A stretch of 12,359 nucleotides of DNA from NCBI GenBank assembly GCA_964485515.1, contig CAZALT010000103.1, forward strand, positions 1 to 12,359, written 5' to 3'. Source of the stretch: CAZALT01 sp964485515. GTDB taxonomy: Bacteria; Actinomycetota; Acidimicrobiia; Acidimicrobiales; Acidimicrobilacustridaceae. The notes under the pieces are model-generated. The model saw only the letters and a program-made list of their open reading frames with translations, did not search any database and was not told the origin of the DNA. Positions 1 through 8,663 of the stretch are shown piece after piece (position 1 is the first letter of the stretch; every line of letters starts with the position of its first letter). The position numbers and the translations under genes are program-made.

Positions 1-477
1 GCGCTGGCCACGCTCTACCGCTACTTCCCGTCGCGCGACTACCTCATCGCCATGGCGCTCGATCACTGGAGCGCCGGGCTGTCCACCCGCATCCGGCGCC
101 GCCCGATGTCGGCCGGATCGGCCACCGGACCCCACGGCGAGCGGTCCCGCGGCGAGCAGCTGCAGATCGCGCTGCGCAGCGTCGCCCGGGCCTTCGCCGC
201 GCATCCCCACTTCGCCACCGCGGCCATCGTCGCCGCCGCGTCCACCGATCCGCTCGTCACGAGCGCGCTGCACACCTACCGCTCGTCGTTCGCCACCGGC
301 CTCGACTCGGTGCTCGGCGACCTGCCCGAGCAGCAGCGCAGCGACGTCGCCTTCATCATCGAATCCGTCCTCTCCTCACAGCTCGTCGGCTTCTCGTCGG
401 GTCGCGTGTCGCGCGTCCAACTCGAAGCCGCACTCGATCGAGCTGTGCTCATCCTCGATCTCGGAGACCTGCCTTGA
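1..477 (+). CDS. TetR-family transcriptional regulator, 5'-truncated by window edge
   Basis: The reading frame is open from base 1 and ends at TGA 475-477, giving 158 visible residues. The first residues (ALATLYRYFPSRDYLIAMAL) are the end of a TetR helix-turn-helix: the T-L-Y-R-Y-F-P-S-[KR]-[DE]-x-L recognition-helix signature. Most of the DNA-binding domain therefore lies outside the window. The rest is a helical ligand-binding domain with AFAAHPHFATAAIVAA and a C-terminal helix LEAALDRAVLILDLGD. From memory, the arrangement resembles KstR-type regulators of steroid and fatty-acid catabolism, but TetR ligand domains diverge too much to assign a ligand. The next gene starts inside its stop codon (TTGA), so regulator and acyl-CoA dehydrogenase are probably co-transcribed and the regulator is likely to control this operon. 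An internal ATG at base 52 is not a start, because the signature runs upstream of it. Confidence 0.88.
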   Translation, partial: ALATLYRYFPSRDYLIAMALDHWSAGLSTRIRRRPMSAGSATGPHGERSRGEQLQIALRSVARAFAAHPHFATAAIVAAASTDPLVTSALHTYRSSFATGLDSVLGDLPEQQRSDVAFIIESVLSSQLVGFSSGRVSRVQLEAALDRAVLILDLGDLP

Positions 478-1703
478 CCATCGAAGACACCGCCGAAGAA
501 GCTGCCCTGCGCGCCGAGGTGGCCGAGTGGATGGCCGAGCACGCCGCCAAGTTCGGCCCCGCGCTCAACCGCCCGCAGATCGGCGACTCCGACGAGTACG
601 CGGCGAAGTGCCGGGCGTGGCAGGCCGAGCTGGCCGAGGGCGGGTGGAGCGTCGTCACCTGGCCCGAGCAGTACGGAGGTCGCGGCTTCACCGCGGATCA
701 GGCCCGCATCGTGTTCGAGGAGCAGCTGCGCTACGCCGTGCCCGTCGGCATGTTGAAGGTGGCGGTCGACATGGTCGGCCCCACGATCATGGCCCACGGC
801 ACCGACGAGCAGAAGGCCACGCTCATCGACCCGGTCCGCACCGGTGAGCACCTGTGGTGCCAGCTGTTCTCCGAGCCCGACGCCGGCTCCGACCTGTCCA
901 GCCTGCGCACCAGCGCCCGCCTCGAGGGCGACGAGTGGGTCGTCAACGGCCAGAAGGTGTGGACCAGCGGCGGCACCCACGCCGACATGGGCATGCTGCT
1001 GGCCCGCACCGATCCCGACAGCTACCGCCACGAGGGCATCAGCTACTTCCTGATCGACATGAAGACCCCGGGCATCGACGTGCGTCCGCTCGTGCAGATC
1101 AACCGGGCCGCCCACTTCAACGAGGTCTTCCTCAGCGACGTGCGCATCCCCAAGTCCGCACTCATCGGCGAGGTCGGCCAGGGTTGGACAGTCGCTCGGA
1201 CGACGCTGAGCGCCGAACGGGCCATGATCGGCTCGATGTCGGTCGTCGACCAGGTGATGAACCTCGTCGAGCTCGGCCGCAAGGCCGGACTCACCGAAGA
1301 TCCGGTGCTCCGCCAGCGCCTCGCCGCGGCCTACACCCACGCCGCGATCGTCGGCTTCACCGGCGACCGGATCCAGGCCGCGGTGCGCAGCGGGGGACAG
1401 GTCGGGCCCGAAGGAAGCATCCTCAAGCTCGCCATCTCGCACATGGTCGAGGAGCTCGGCGAGCTCGCCATGGCGGTGGCGGGCAACGACGGCATGCTCA
1501 CCGGTGCCGCCGACGGCGAGCGCTACGGCCTGCTGCAAGAGACGTTCCTCGGTCAGTGGTCGTCGCGCATCGGCGGCGGCACCGACCAGATGCAGCGCAA
1601 CATGATCGGCGAGCGCGTCCTCGGCCTTCCCCGCGACCAACGTCCTGCCGCACCACCCAGGCCAGCACCCCCGACCCTTGCCGCGACCGCGGCTGCGAGC
1701 TGA
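474..1703 (+). CDS. Acyl-CoA dehydrogenase (FadE-type flavoprotein)
   Basis: A 409-residue protein of normal family length. It would introduce the alpha-beta double bond into an acyl-CoA using FAD, passing electrons to ETF. The TTG start at 474 is supported by GGAG at 463-466 (7-nt spacing) and the TTGA overlap with the regulator. Visible: an N-terminal helical domain (about 1-125), a middle beta domain with the FAD/substrate motif SEPDAGSDLSSLRTSA (133-148) and VNGQKVWTSGG (157-167), and a C-terminal helical domain with SSRIGGGTDQMQRNMIGERV (363-382). The base position used by medium-chain enzymes (the E of YEGT) is Gly here (IGGGT). A glutamate at 248 in LSAERAMIG sits where isovaleryl-CoA-type enzymes carry their base, so the protein is probably catalytic. 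It ends in a Pro/Ala-rich tail (about 391-409). The Rieske gene starts 12 bp downstream. The substrate may be a branched or steroid-derived acyl-CoA; this is inferred from context. Confidence 0.93.
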   Translation: MTIEDTAEEAALRAEVAEWMAEHAAKFGPALNRPQIGDSDEYAAKCRAWQAELAEGGWSVVTWPEQYGGRGFTADQARIVFEEQLRYAVPVGMLKVAVDMVGPTIMAHGTDEQKATLIDPVRTGEHLWCQLFSEPDAGSDLSSLRTSARLEGDEWVVNGQKVWTSGGTHADMGMLLARTDPDSYRHEGISYFLIDMKTPGIDVRPLVQINRAAHFNEVFLSDVRIPKSALIGEVGQGWTVARTTLSAERAMIGSMSVVDQVMNLVELGRKAGLTEDPVLRQRLAAAYTHAAIVGFTGDRIQAAVRSGGQVGPEGSILKLAISHMVEELGELAMAVAGNDGMLTGAADGERYGLLQETFLGQWSSRIGGGTDQMQRNMIGERVLGLPRDQRPAAPPRPAPPTLAATAAAS

Positions 1704-1715
1704 GAGGTAAGACCC

Positions 1716-2654
1716 ATGAAGCCACGTTTCCCCTTCCCGATGCCCTTCGGTTGGTTCGCGGCCTGCAAGGTCGACGACATCCCCGATGGCGGAACGACCG
1801 CCCTCAGCTACGTCGGCCAGGAGCTGGTGGCGTGGCGGCAGGGCGACGCCGTCCACCTCAACGACGCGTACTGCCCGCATCTCGGCGCCCACCTCGGCGT
1901 CGGTGGGCGAGTGGTCGACGACTGCCTGGTGTGCCCGTTCCACGAGTGGACCTTCGACGCCGAGGGACGCAACGTCGACATCCCCTACGCCGACCGCCCG
2001 AACAAGAAGGCCCGCATCCGCACCTACCCCACCATCGTGCGCAACGGGTTCCTGCTGTTCTGGTACCACCCCGATCCGGATCAGGTGCCGCTGTGGGACA
2101 TCCCCGACGAGCTCATGCCGGAGGACTTCGTGCTGGCCGGGTTCAACGAGTGGACCGTCAACACGGCGTGGCAGGAGATCGCCGAGAACTCGGTGGACAT
2201 GGCCCACTTCAAGTCGGTGCACGGACTCACCCAGGTCGCCGACATCTCCGACCTCACCATCGACGGACCGTTCCGCACGATCAACAGCACCCAGGCGTTC
2301 AACACGGCCAAGGGCGTGTTCGAGGGCAAGCTCCAGTCGAACAGCCTTGGCCCGGGCCTGGGCGTGACCCACTTCGACCTCATGAGCCGGGTCACGCTGC
2401 TGTCGATGACCACGCCGATCGACGAGGATTCGGTGCGGGTGCGGTTCTCGATGTTCCACGCCCCGACCGACGAGATCGCAGCCAAGATCGCCGTGCCCTT
2501 CGCGGCCGAGGTCAAGCGGCAGTTCGAGGAGGACATGCCGATCTGGGAGTCCAAGCGCTTCGTCCCGTCGCCCGCCCTCGCCCCGACCGAGCGCCCGGTC
2601 ACCGAGTTCCGCCGTTGGGCCTCGCAGTTCTACGCCACACCCGAACCGGTCTGA
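1716..2654 (+). CDS. Rieske [2Fe-2S] non-haem iron oxygenase, KshA/Neverland-like
   Basis: A 312-residue terminal oxygenase with an ATG start preceded by GAGAGG (1702-1707). The N-terminal Rieske domain has C53-P-H55, a 17-residue spacer, then C73-P-F-H76, the full set of [2Fe-2S] ligands. The catalytic domain has N158-x2-D161-x2-H164-x4-H169 (ENSVDMAHFKSVH), giving the bridging Asp and two His ligands of the mononuclear iron. A later acidic residue in FEEDMPIWESK (around D273) is the likely third ligand. The alpha subunit alone, the NSVDMAHF pattern and the C-terminal FRRWASQFY resemble 3-ketosteroid 9-alpha-hydroxylase oxygenases and Neverland-type sterol oxygenases rather than two-subunit aromatic dioxygenases. 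It is shorter than typical KshA (about 380 residues). It needs an electron-transfer reductase such as KshB, and none is visible here. The exact substrate is unknown. It sits between the acyl-CoA dehydrogenase and P450 genes on the same strand, probably in one transcript. Confidence 0.9.
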   Translation: MKPRFPFPMPFGWFAACKVDDIPDGGTTALSYVGQELVAWRQGDAVHLNDAYCPHLGAHLGVGGRVVDDCLVCPFHEWTFDAEGRNVDIPYADRPNKKARIRTYPTIVRNGFLLFWYHPDPDQVPLWDIPDELMPEDFVLAGFNEWTVNTAWQEIAENSVDMAHFKSVHGLTQVADISDLTIDGPFRTINSTQAFNTAKGVFEGKLQSNSLGPGLGVTHFDLMSRVTLLSMTTPIDEDSVRVRFSMFHAPTDEIAAKIAVPFAAEVKRQFEEDMPIWESKRFVPSPALAPTERPVTEFRRWASQFYATPEPV

Positions 2655-2660
2655 CCTCGA

Positions 2661-2721
2661 CCGGTACCAACCGGGCCAGTCCGGGCTCGGCGCACCCACC
2701 GTCCGCACCATCGTCCGCACC
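2661..2721 (+). repeat. Short repeats in the Rieske-P450 spacer
   Basis: The 88-bp spacer (2655-2742) holds a small inverted repeat, CCGGT (2661-2665) and ACCGG (2670-2674) around a 4-base loop. It also holds a 10-bp direct repeat CGTCCGCACC at 2700-2709 and 2712-2721 with a 12-bp period. An ACCGGT palindrome occurs twice, 15 bp apart (2645-2650 and 2660-2665), straddling the Rieske stop. No clear promoter or T-rich terminator is present. The function is unknown; the repeats may be chance in GC-rich DNA. Confidence 0.3.
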
Positions 2722-2742
2722 CCTCAAGAGAGCAGAGCTGTC

Positions 2743-3943
2743 GTGACCGACCTGTACTGGGATCCCTACGACACCGCCATCGACGCCAAGCCCTACGACG
2801 TGTGGCGACGCCTGCGCGACGAGGCGCCCGTCTACTACAACGAGCAGTACGACTTCTACGCGCTGAGCCGCTACGAGGACGTGCAGGCGGCGAGCCGCGA
2901 CACGAAGGGCTTCAGCTCGAACCACGGGATCGTGCTCGAGCTGATGACCCCGAAGCCGTGGGGCAGCCACGCCATGCTGATCCTGCTCGACCCGCCCGAC
3001 CACACCCAGGTTCGGTCCCTGGTGTCGCGGGCGTTCACGCCACGCCGGATGGGTGCGCTCCAAGACGACGTGCGCACCATCTGCGCCGAGCTGCTCGACC
3101 CCCACATGGGATCGGGCTCGTTCGACTACGTGCAGGACTTCGCGGCGATCCTGCCGTCGCGGGTGATCAGCTCCCTGTTGGGCGTGCCCGAGACCGATCG
3201 GCCCCATGTGCGCGAGCTGATCGACACGATGTTCCACATCGAGCCGGGCGTGGGCATGGTCAACGACATCTCGTTCAACGCGGGCCTCGAGCTAAACCAG
3301 TACCTGCGCGACGCCATGGAAGAGCGCCGCAAGTCGCCGCGCGACGACATGCTCACCGACCTCGTGCAGGCCGAGATCACCGACGAGACCGGAACACTTC
3401 GCCAGCTCACGATCAGGGAGGCGGCCGATTTCGGGAACCTGCTGGTGAGCGCTGGTACCGAGACCGTGGCTCGTCTCCTGGGCTGGGCCGCGATCGTGCT
3501 CGACGAGAACCCGGATCAACGTGCCGAGCTGGCCGCCGATGCGTCGCTCATCCCCAACGCGGTGGAGGAGCTGCTGCGCTACGAGGCGCCGTCGCCTGTG
3601 CAGGGTCGATGGACCAAGAAGTCCTACGAGATGCACGGAACCACCATTCCGCAGGACTCCAAGGTGCTGCTGCTCACCGGCTCGGCGGGCCGCGACGAGC
3701 GCACCTACGAGGATCCCGACACGTTCGACATCCACCGGAGCTTCGATCAGCACGTGTCGTTCGGCTACGGCGTGCACTTCTGCATCGGGGCCGCGTTGGC
3801 CCGCATGGAGGGTCGGGTCGGGCTCGAGGAGACGTTCAAGCGCTTCCCCGAGTGGTCGGTCGACGCCGAGCGCAGCAACCGGCTCCACACCAGCACGGTG
3901 CGGGGCTGGATCAACGTCCAGATCGATCTCCCCCCGGCCCGAG
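2743..3943 (+). CDS. Cytochrome P450 monooxygenase, 3' end in assembly gap
   Basis: A soluble bacterial class P450. 400 residues are visible before the gap and the last are near the usual C-terminus, so only a short tail is missing. The start is GTG 2743 with a weak AAGAGAG (2726-2732). Motifs in order: oxygen-activation I-helix A237-G-T-E-T241; ExxR of the K-helix at E276-R279 (EELLRY); haem loop FGYGVHFCIG with the proximal thiolate ligand C347. There is no N-terminal membrane anchor, so it is cytoplasmic. It requires a ferredoxin and ferredoxin reductase, neither visible; a small ferredoxin gene could lie in the adjacent gap. It probably hydroxylates the same hydrophobic substrate class as the Rieske enzyme next to it. 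The CYP family cannot be assigned by eye. An in-frame continuation through the gap to a TAG at 4060-4062 is not evidence, because the gap size is arbitrary. Confidence 0.93.
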
Positions 3944-4043
3944 NNNNNNNNNNNNNNNNNNNNNNNNNNNNNNNNNNNNNNNNNNNNNNNNNNNNNNNNN
4001 NNNNNNNNNNNNNNNNNNNNNNNNNNNNNNNNNNNNNNNNNNN
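3944..4043. other. Assembly gap 1 (100 N placeholder)
   Basis: Exactly 100 undetermined bases. It hides the P450 stop codon and any intergenic sequence or small gene before the acyl-CoA synthetase. The round number indicates unknown true length, so reading frames through it are meaningless. Confidence 0.97.
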
Positions 4044-4070
4044 CGAGAGCGGAAAGGCCTAGGTGTTCGC

Positions 4071-5720
4071 ATGACCCTCGAGTGGACCGAACCCGCTCAG
4101 CTCGACCCCGCATGGGTCGAGGGACTGCTCGCTCCCGACAAGATGTTCGGCCTCGTCGACGAGGACGTGCTCGGCCACAGGCTGCCCGTCTTCGCGCTGC
4201 GTCCCGCGTCGATCCGCCAGGTGCTCCTCAACGGTGCTGCACAGCACGGTGACCGCGAGGCGCTCATCGGCCACGAGCGCACGGTCACCTTCTCCCGGCT
4301 GCCCGCCGAGGTCGCGGCGGTCGCCCTCCGCCTCCGCGATCAGTACGGCATCGTGCCGGGGGACCGGGTCGGTTTCGCCGGCATCCCGTCGGTCGACCAC
4401 GTCGTCGCCCTGTGGGCCGCCATCTCGATGGGTGCCGTCGCCGCCACGTTCAACCCGGCGTGGACCGTCGATGAGTTCGAGTACGCGATCGCCACGACGA
4501 CCTGCAAGCTGATGTTGTGCGACGACGTCGTCCTGGAGAAGCTGATCGACCGCGACGAGGTCGAGGCGTTCGCCGACTTCTTCGTCGGCGTCGACTCGAC
4601 CGGGCTCACCGGAGACGACCTGCCGGGCGCGGACGTCGCCGAGGACGACGCCGCGGCGATCGTGTTCACCAGCGGAACGACCGGGCGGCCCAAGGGAGCG
4701 ACGTTGTCGCACCGCAACGTCATCCAGTTCTGCCTCGCGGCGGCGGCGACGACCGCGGTGCACAGCCTCGTCTACGACATCCCCGCCGGCGGTGGCGGCG
4801 TGTCCACCGTCGTCGCCTGCTCGCCGCTGTTCCACGTGTCGGGGCTCCTCGGCCAGCTCGCCAACTCGGCGTTCTGGGGGACCCGCTTGGTGTTCGCACC
4901 CCCGGGACGCTGGGACGAGACCGTCCACCTCGAGCTGTCCGAGCGCCACGACGTCACGCAGTGGTCGCTCGTGCCCACCCAGCTGTGGCGACTGGTCGAC
5001 CACCCTCGGCTCGCCGAGTTCGACCTGTCGAAGCTGGAGCTGATCGGCGGTGGGGGAGCGATGTTCGCCCCGGAGCTGCTGCGCCACGCGGCCGCGGTGC
5101 TGCCCAAGGTGGGCATGGCGCTGCGCGTCGGCTACGGCATGACCGAGGCGTCGGGGCCGATCACCATCCTGCAGCCGCCCTACGACGACCACGCCCGTGC
5201 CTCGGTCGGCAGGGCCGTGGCCGGCAACCGCATCCAGATCCGCGACGCCGACGGCACCGAGCTGCCCGACGGCGAGATCGGCGAGATCCACGTGCAGGGC
5301 GCCCAGGTGTTCTTGGGGTACTGGGGCGACGAGGAGGCCACGGACAGGGTGCTCGACGCCGACCGGTGGTACGCCACGGGCGACTTCGGTCGCATCGACG
5401 ACGGGCTGCTGTTCCTCGAGAGCCGGCGCAGCGACCTGATCATCCGGGGCGGCGAGAACATCTACCCGATCGAGATCGAGAACCGGCTCATCGAGCACGA
5501 GGCCGTGGCCGAGGTGGCCATCGTCGGCGTGGACCACCAGACGCTGGGCCAGGAGGTCAAGGCCGTGGTCGTGCTCCACGAGGGCGCAACGGTCACCGTC
5601 GGCAACCTCCAGGACTTCGCCCGCGAGACGCTGGCGAGGTTCAAGGTGCCGAGCATCGTCGAGTTCGTCGACGAGCTACCCCACAACGCCACCGGCAAGG
5701 TCGTGAAGTCCCAGCTCGAC
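4071..5720 (+). CDS. AMP-forming acyl-CoA synthetase (ANL superfamily), 3' end in gap
   Basis: It activates a carboxylic acid to its CoA thioester through an acyl-adenylate. 550 residues are visible, nearly complete. Motifs: phosphate-binding loop FTSGTTGRPKG (199-209), SPLFHVSG (251-258), A5 motif GYGMTE (354-359), ATP-ribose Asp in YATGD (434-438), hinge SRRSDLIIRGGENIYPIEIE (451-470), and the A10 lysine K543 in NATGKVVK. The missing end is probably only a few residues. ATG 4071 has AGG at 4061-4063 and GGAAAGG at 4051-4057 upstream. The frame is also open back to the gap edge at 4044, so an upstream start inside the gap is possible. The N-terminal extension before the adenylation core (about 45 residues) is a little longer than in the minimal family. 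Substrate is unknown; context favours a carboxylate produced by oxidation of a hydrophobic side chain or ring. Confidence 0.93.
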
Positions 5721-5820
5721 NNNNNNNNNNNNNNNNNNNNNNNNNNNNNNNNNNNNNNNNNNNNNNNNNNNNNNNNNNNNNNNNNNNNNNNNNNNNNNNN
5801 NNNNNNNNNNNNNNNNNNNN
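5721..5820. other. Assembly gap 2 (100 N placeholder)
   Basis: Exactly 100 undetermined bases between the conserved C-terminal lysine motif of the upstream synthetase and the amidohydrolase N-terminus. It hides a stop codon and perhaps the true amidohydrolase start. Confidence 0.97.
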
Positions 5821-5823
5821 CCC

Positions 5824-7034
5824 ATGCTGGACGCACCAGAGATCCATGAGGCGCTCGAGCGGCCCGACGTCGATCCTGCCCTCGTCGCCAAGATCCCGCC
5901 GATCATCGACCTGGACGCCCACGTCGTCGAGCCGCCCCACACGTGGTCCAGTCGGTTGCCGGCGAAGTACCAGGATGTCGGCCCGCGCGTGGTGAGCCTC
6001 CCCGCCGGGGTCCCCAAGCTCGCCGGCACCGGCTACATCGAGGAACCCGGCACGGATGGCCCCGACGTGGCGTGGTGGTTCTACGAGGACACCAAGATCT
6101 CGGTGAAGCGCACCATCGCCGCCGCGGGCTACCCCGCCGACGAGGTCGAGCTCAAGAGCGTGAGCTACGACGACATGCGGCCCGGCTGCTGGCAGCCCGA
6201 AGCCCGCCTCGCCGACATGGACCTCAACGGCGTGGAGGCCCAGCTGTGCTTCCCGAACCTGCCCCGCTTCTGCGGACAGCTCTTCCTGTGGGGCAAGGAC
6301 AAGGAGCTGGCCCGGCTGTGCGTCGAGGCCTACAACGACTGGATGGTGGAGGAGTGGGGCGGGTCGAGCGGCGGACGCCTGCTGCCGCTCTGCCTCGTGC
6401 CCCTGTGGGACGTCGAGCTCGCCGTGGCCGAGATCCGGCGCAACGCGGCCCGTGGCGTGCGCGCCGTCGCCTTCTCCGAGCTGCCCACCTACCTCGACCT
6501 GCCCAGCATCTACTCGGGCTACTGGGACCCGTTCTTCGCTGCGTGCCAGGAGACCGGCACCGTGATCTCGATGCACATCGGCTCGGGTACCAAGACGCCC
6601 AAGGCGTCACCCGACTCACCCGACGCGGTGGCCGCCACGATCATCTTCGGCAACAGCGTGGCCAGCCTCACCGACTTCCTGTTCTCCGGGATCCTGCATC
6701 GCTTCCCGAACCTGAAGCTGATGTTCGCCGAGGCTCAGATCGGCTGGATCCCCTACGTGCTCGAGCGCTGCGACGACGTGTGGGAGACCCACCGCGGGTG
6801 GAGCAACTCGCAGCTCTTCTGCCCGGAGCCGCCGTCGACCTACTATCACCGGCAGGTCTACTCGTGCTTCTTCAAGGACGCCGTGGGTATCGAGATGCTC
6901 GACAAGGTCGGCGTCGACAACGTCGTGTTCGAGACCGACTACCCGCATCAGGACAGCACATGGCCGTTCAGCCGCGAGGCCGCCGCCCTGCAGTTCGGGC
7001 ACCTCGAGCAGCCGGTCATCGACAAGATCGCCCG
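5824..7034 (+). CDS. Amidohydrolase-2 family metal-dependent (TIM-barrel) protein, 3' end in gap
   Basis: 404 residues are visible; the last codon reads CGN, so Arg is certain. Family signatures: IIDLDAHVVEP (27-37) with the D-x-H motif at D31/H33, a strand ending SMHIGS (H251), LHRFPNLKLMFAE (291-303, H292), and a late Asp in FETDYPHQD (D372). These match metal ligands of the family that includes ACMSD decarboxylase, LigY-type C-C hydrolases and related lyases/hydrolases. No signal peptide is seen, so it is cytoplasmic. The end is close to the usual C-terminus, with perhaps 10-15 residues missing. ATG 5824 lies only 3 bases after the gap, so ribosome-binding site and true start cannot be judged. 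Its position beside acyl-CoA synthetase, P450 and Rieske genes suggests a catabolic hydrolysis, decarboxylation or C-C cleavage step. The reaction cannot be deduced from sequence alone. Confidence 0.87.
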
Positions 7035-7134
7035 NNNNNNNNNNNNNNNNNNNNNNNNNNNNNNNNNNNNNNNNNNNNNNNNNNNNNNNNNNNNNNNNNN
7101 NNNNNNNNNNNNNNNNNNNNNNNNNNNNNNNNNN
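7035..7134. other. Assembly gap 3 (100 N placeholder) between convergent genes
   Basis: Exactly 100 undetermined bases where a plus-strand amidohydrolase and a minus-strand acyl-CoA synthetase converge. Both stop codons and any shared terminator lie inside. The convergent orientation holds only if the scaffolder oriented the two contigs correctly. Confidence 0.97.
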
Positions 7135-8663
7135 AGCTCGTCGACGATCTCGACGTAGCGGGGTGCCTTGTAGTTGGCCATCTCGGCCTTGGCCCACGCC
7201 TTGATGTCGTCGGCGGTGGCCGTGGCGTCGGGGCGCAGGATGACGAAGGCCATACCGACCTCGCCCATGCGGTGGTCATCGACGCCCACGACGGCCACCT
7301 GGCCGATGGCGGGGTTGCGCAGGAGGATGTTCTCGATCTCGGCGGGGTAGGCGTTGAACCCGCCGCTGATGAACATGTCCTTGACGCGGTCGGTGATGGT
7401 GAGGTTGCCGCCCGGATCGAGCACGCCGATGTCGCCGGTGTGGAGCCAGCCCTCGTCGTCGAAGGTGGCCGCGGTGGCGTCGGTGTCGCCGTAGTAGCCC
7501 TTCATCAGGTTGTACCCCCGGGTGACGACCTCGCCCGGTTCGCCTTGGGCGACCTCGTTGTTGTCCGCGTCGACGAGGCGGACCTCGACGCCGGGGATGG
7601 GCCGGCCAGCCGTCTGCGAGATGATCTCGGGGGCGTCGGTGTGGCGGCACATCGTGGTGATGCCCGTGGTCTCGGTGAGGCCGTAGCCCGTCACGATGTT
7701 CTCGAACGTGAGCTCGGAGCGCATGCGCAGGATCATCTCGACGGGCACCGCGGCAGAGCCGGTGACCGACAGGCGCAGCGTGGAGAGGTCGTACCTGTCG
7801 AGCTCGGGGTGGTCGAGGATCGTCATGTAGATGGCGGGCGGCCCGGGGAGCATCGTGATCTTCTCCTCGTCGACGCGCTTCATCACCGACGGCACGTCGA
7901 AGATGGGGTGGGGGACCATCGTCGCCCCGCGCACGAGCGACGCGACGATGCCGGCGTTGAGCCCGAACGAGTGGAAGTACGGGTTGATCATCAGGTAGCG
8001 GTCACCCTCCTGGAGGCCGACCACGAGGGACCACGCGTCGTAGGCCCGCACCGTGGCGCCGTGGCCGAGCATGGCGCCCTTCGGGTTCCCGGTGGTTCCC
8101 GAGGTGAAGAGGATGTTGGCCATGTCGTCGGGGGTCACCGCGGCGGAGCGGGCGGCGGATTCCTCCGGGGTGACAGACGAGCCACGCGCGAGGAAGTCGC
8201 TGAAGCTCACGGCGTCACCCCGGTTGGGGCCGCGCAGGACGATGATCTCCTCGAGCGTGGGGACCTCGGTCGTGTCGCCGAGCAGCTCGACGTAGTCGGT
8301 GTCGAGGAAGTCGGTGACCGTGCACAGCAGCTTCGTCTCGGCCGTCTTGAGCAAGTAGCGCGCCTCGCTGCCCTTGAACCTCGTGTTGACGGTGACCACG
8401 ACGCCGCCGGCGCGGTGCACGCCGAGCGCGGCGATGACCCACTCGCCGATGTTGGGTGCCCACACCCCGACGCGATCACCGGGCTCGACGCCCGATGCGA
8501 TGAACGCCCGGGCGGCGTCATCGACGCGATCCGCGAGCTCGGCGAAGGTGAGCCGGGTATCGCCGTCGACGAGCGCCTCGATGTCGCCGAACTCGGATGC
8601 GGCTCGCTCGACGACGCCAGGGATGGTCCCGGGAAGGTCCTCGGTCTGCTCAGCGGTGCTCAT
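7135..8663 (-). CDS. FadD3-type AMP-forming acyl-CoA synthetase, 3' end in gap
   Basis: 510 residues are visible from ATG 8663-8661; GGAG lies 12 nt upstream (8676-8679), a slightly long spacing. Motifs: phosphate loop FTSGTTGNPKG (186-196), INPYFHSFG (226-234), LPGPPAIY (272-279), A5 GYGLTE (326-331), WLHTGD (406-411), hinge DRVKDMFISGGFNAYPAEIE (425-444). The sequence stops at VEIVDEL, just before the conserved C-terminal A10 lysine, which must lie in the gap. From memory, the segments GVEPxDRVxxWxPN, RYLxINPxFHxFG, ITxLPGPPxIY and GGFNxYPAE closely follow mycobacterial FadD3, the synthetase that activates the C/D-ring propionate (HIP) of steroids. FadD3-type paralogues with other substrates exist, so this is a family-level call. 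It lies 78 bp downstream of the SDR gene on the same strand, probably one operon. The spacer has a 6-bp perfect inverted repeat GTCTCG/CGAGAC at 8701-8715 with no T-run. Confidence 0.9.

Noticed and set aside
276..2720. An 814-codon open frame on the minus strand across the regulator, dehydrogenase and Rieske genes
   Set aside because: Its translation is rich in Arg, Gly, Val, His and Leu with no domain motifs, as expected of the antisense frame of GC-rich codons. Three well-supported genes occupy the opposite strand.
854..2746. A 630-codon plus-strand frame overlapping the dehydrogenase and Rieske genes
   Set aside because: Arg/Pro/His-rich shadow without motifs; the overlapping frames carry intact catalytic residues.
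4044..4062. Possible P450 C-terminus (ESGKA then TAG) after gap 1
   Set aside because: Frame agreement across 100 arbitrary N has a one-in-three chance and the true gap length is unknown.
2802..5849. A 1015-codon plus-strand frame running through the P450, gap 1, the first synthetase and gap 2
   Set aside because: The first part is an out-of-frame shadow of the P450. It becomes the true synthetase frame only because placeholder N bases are read through; a fusion is not supported.
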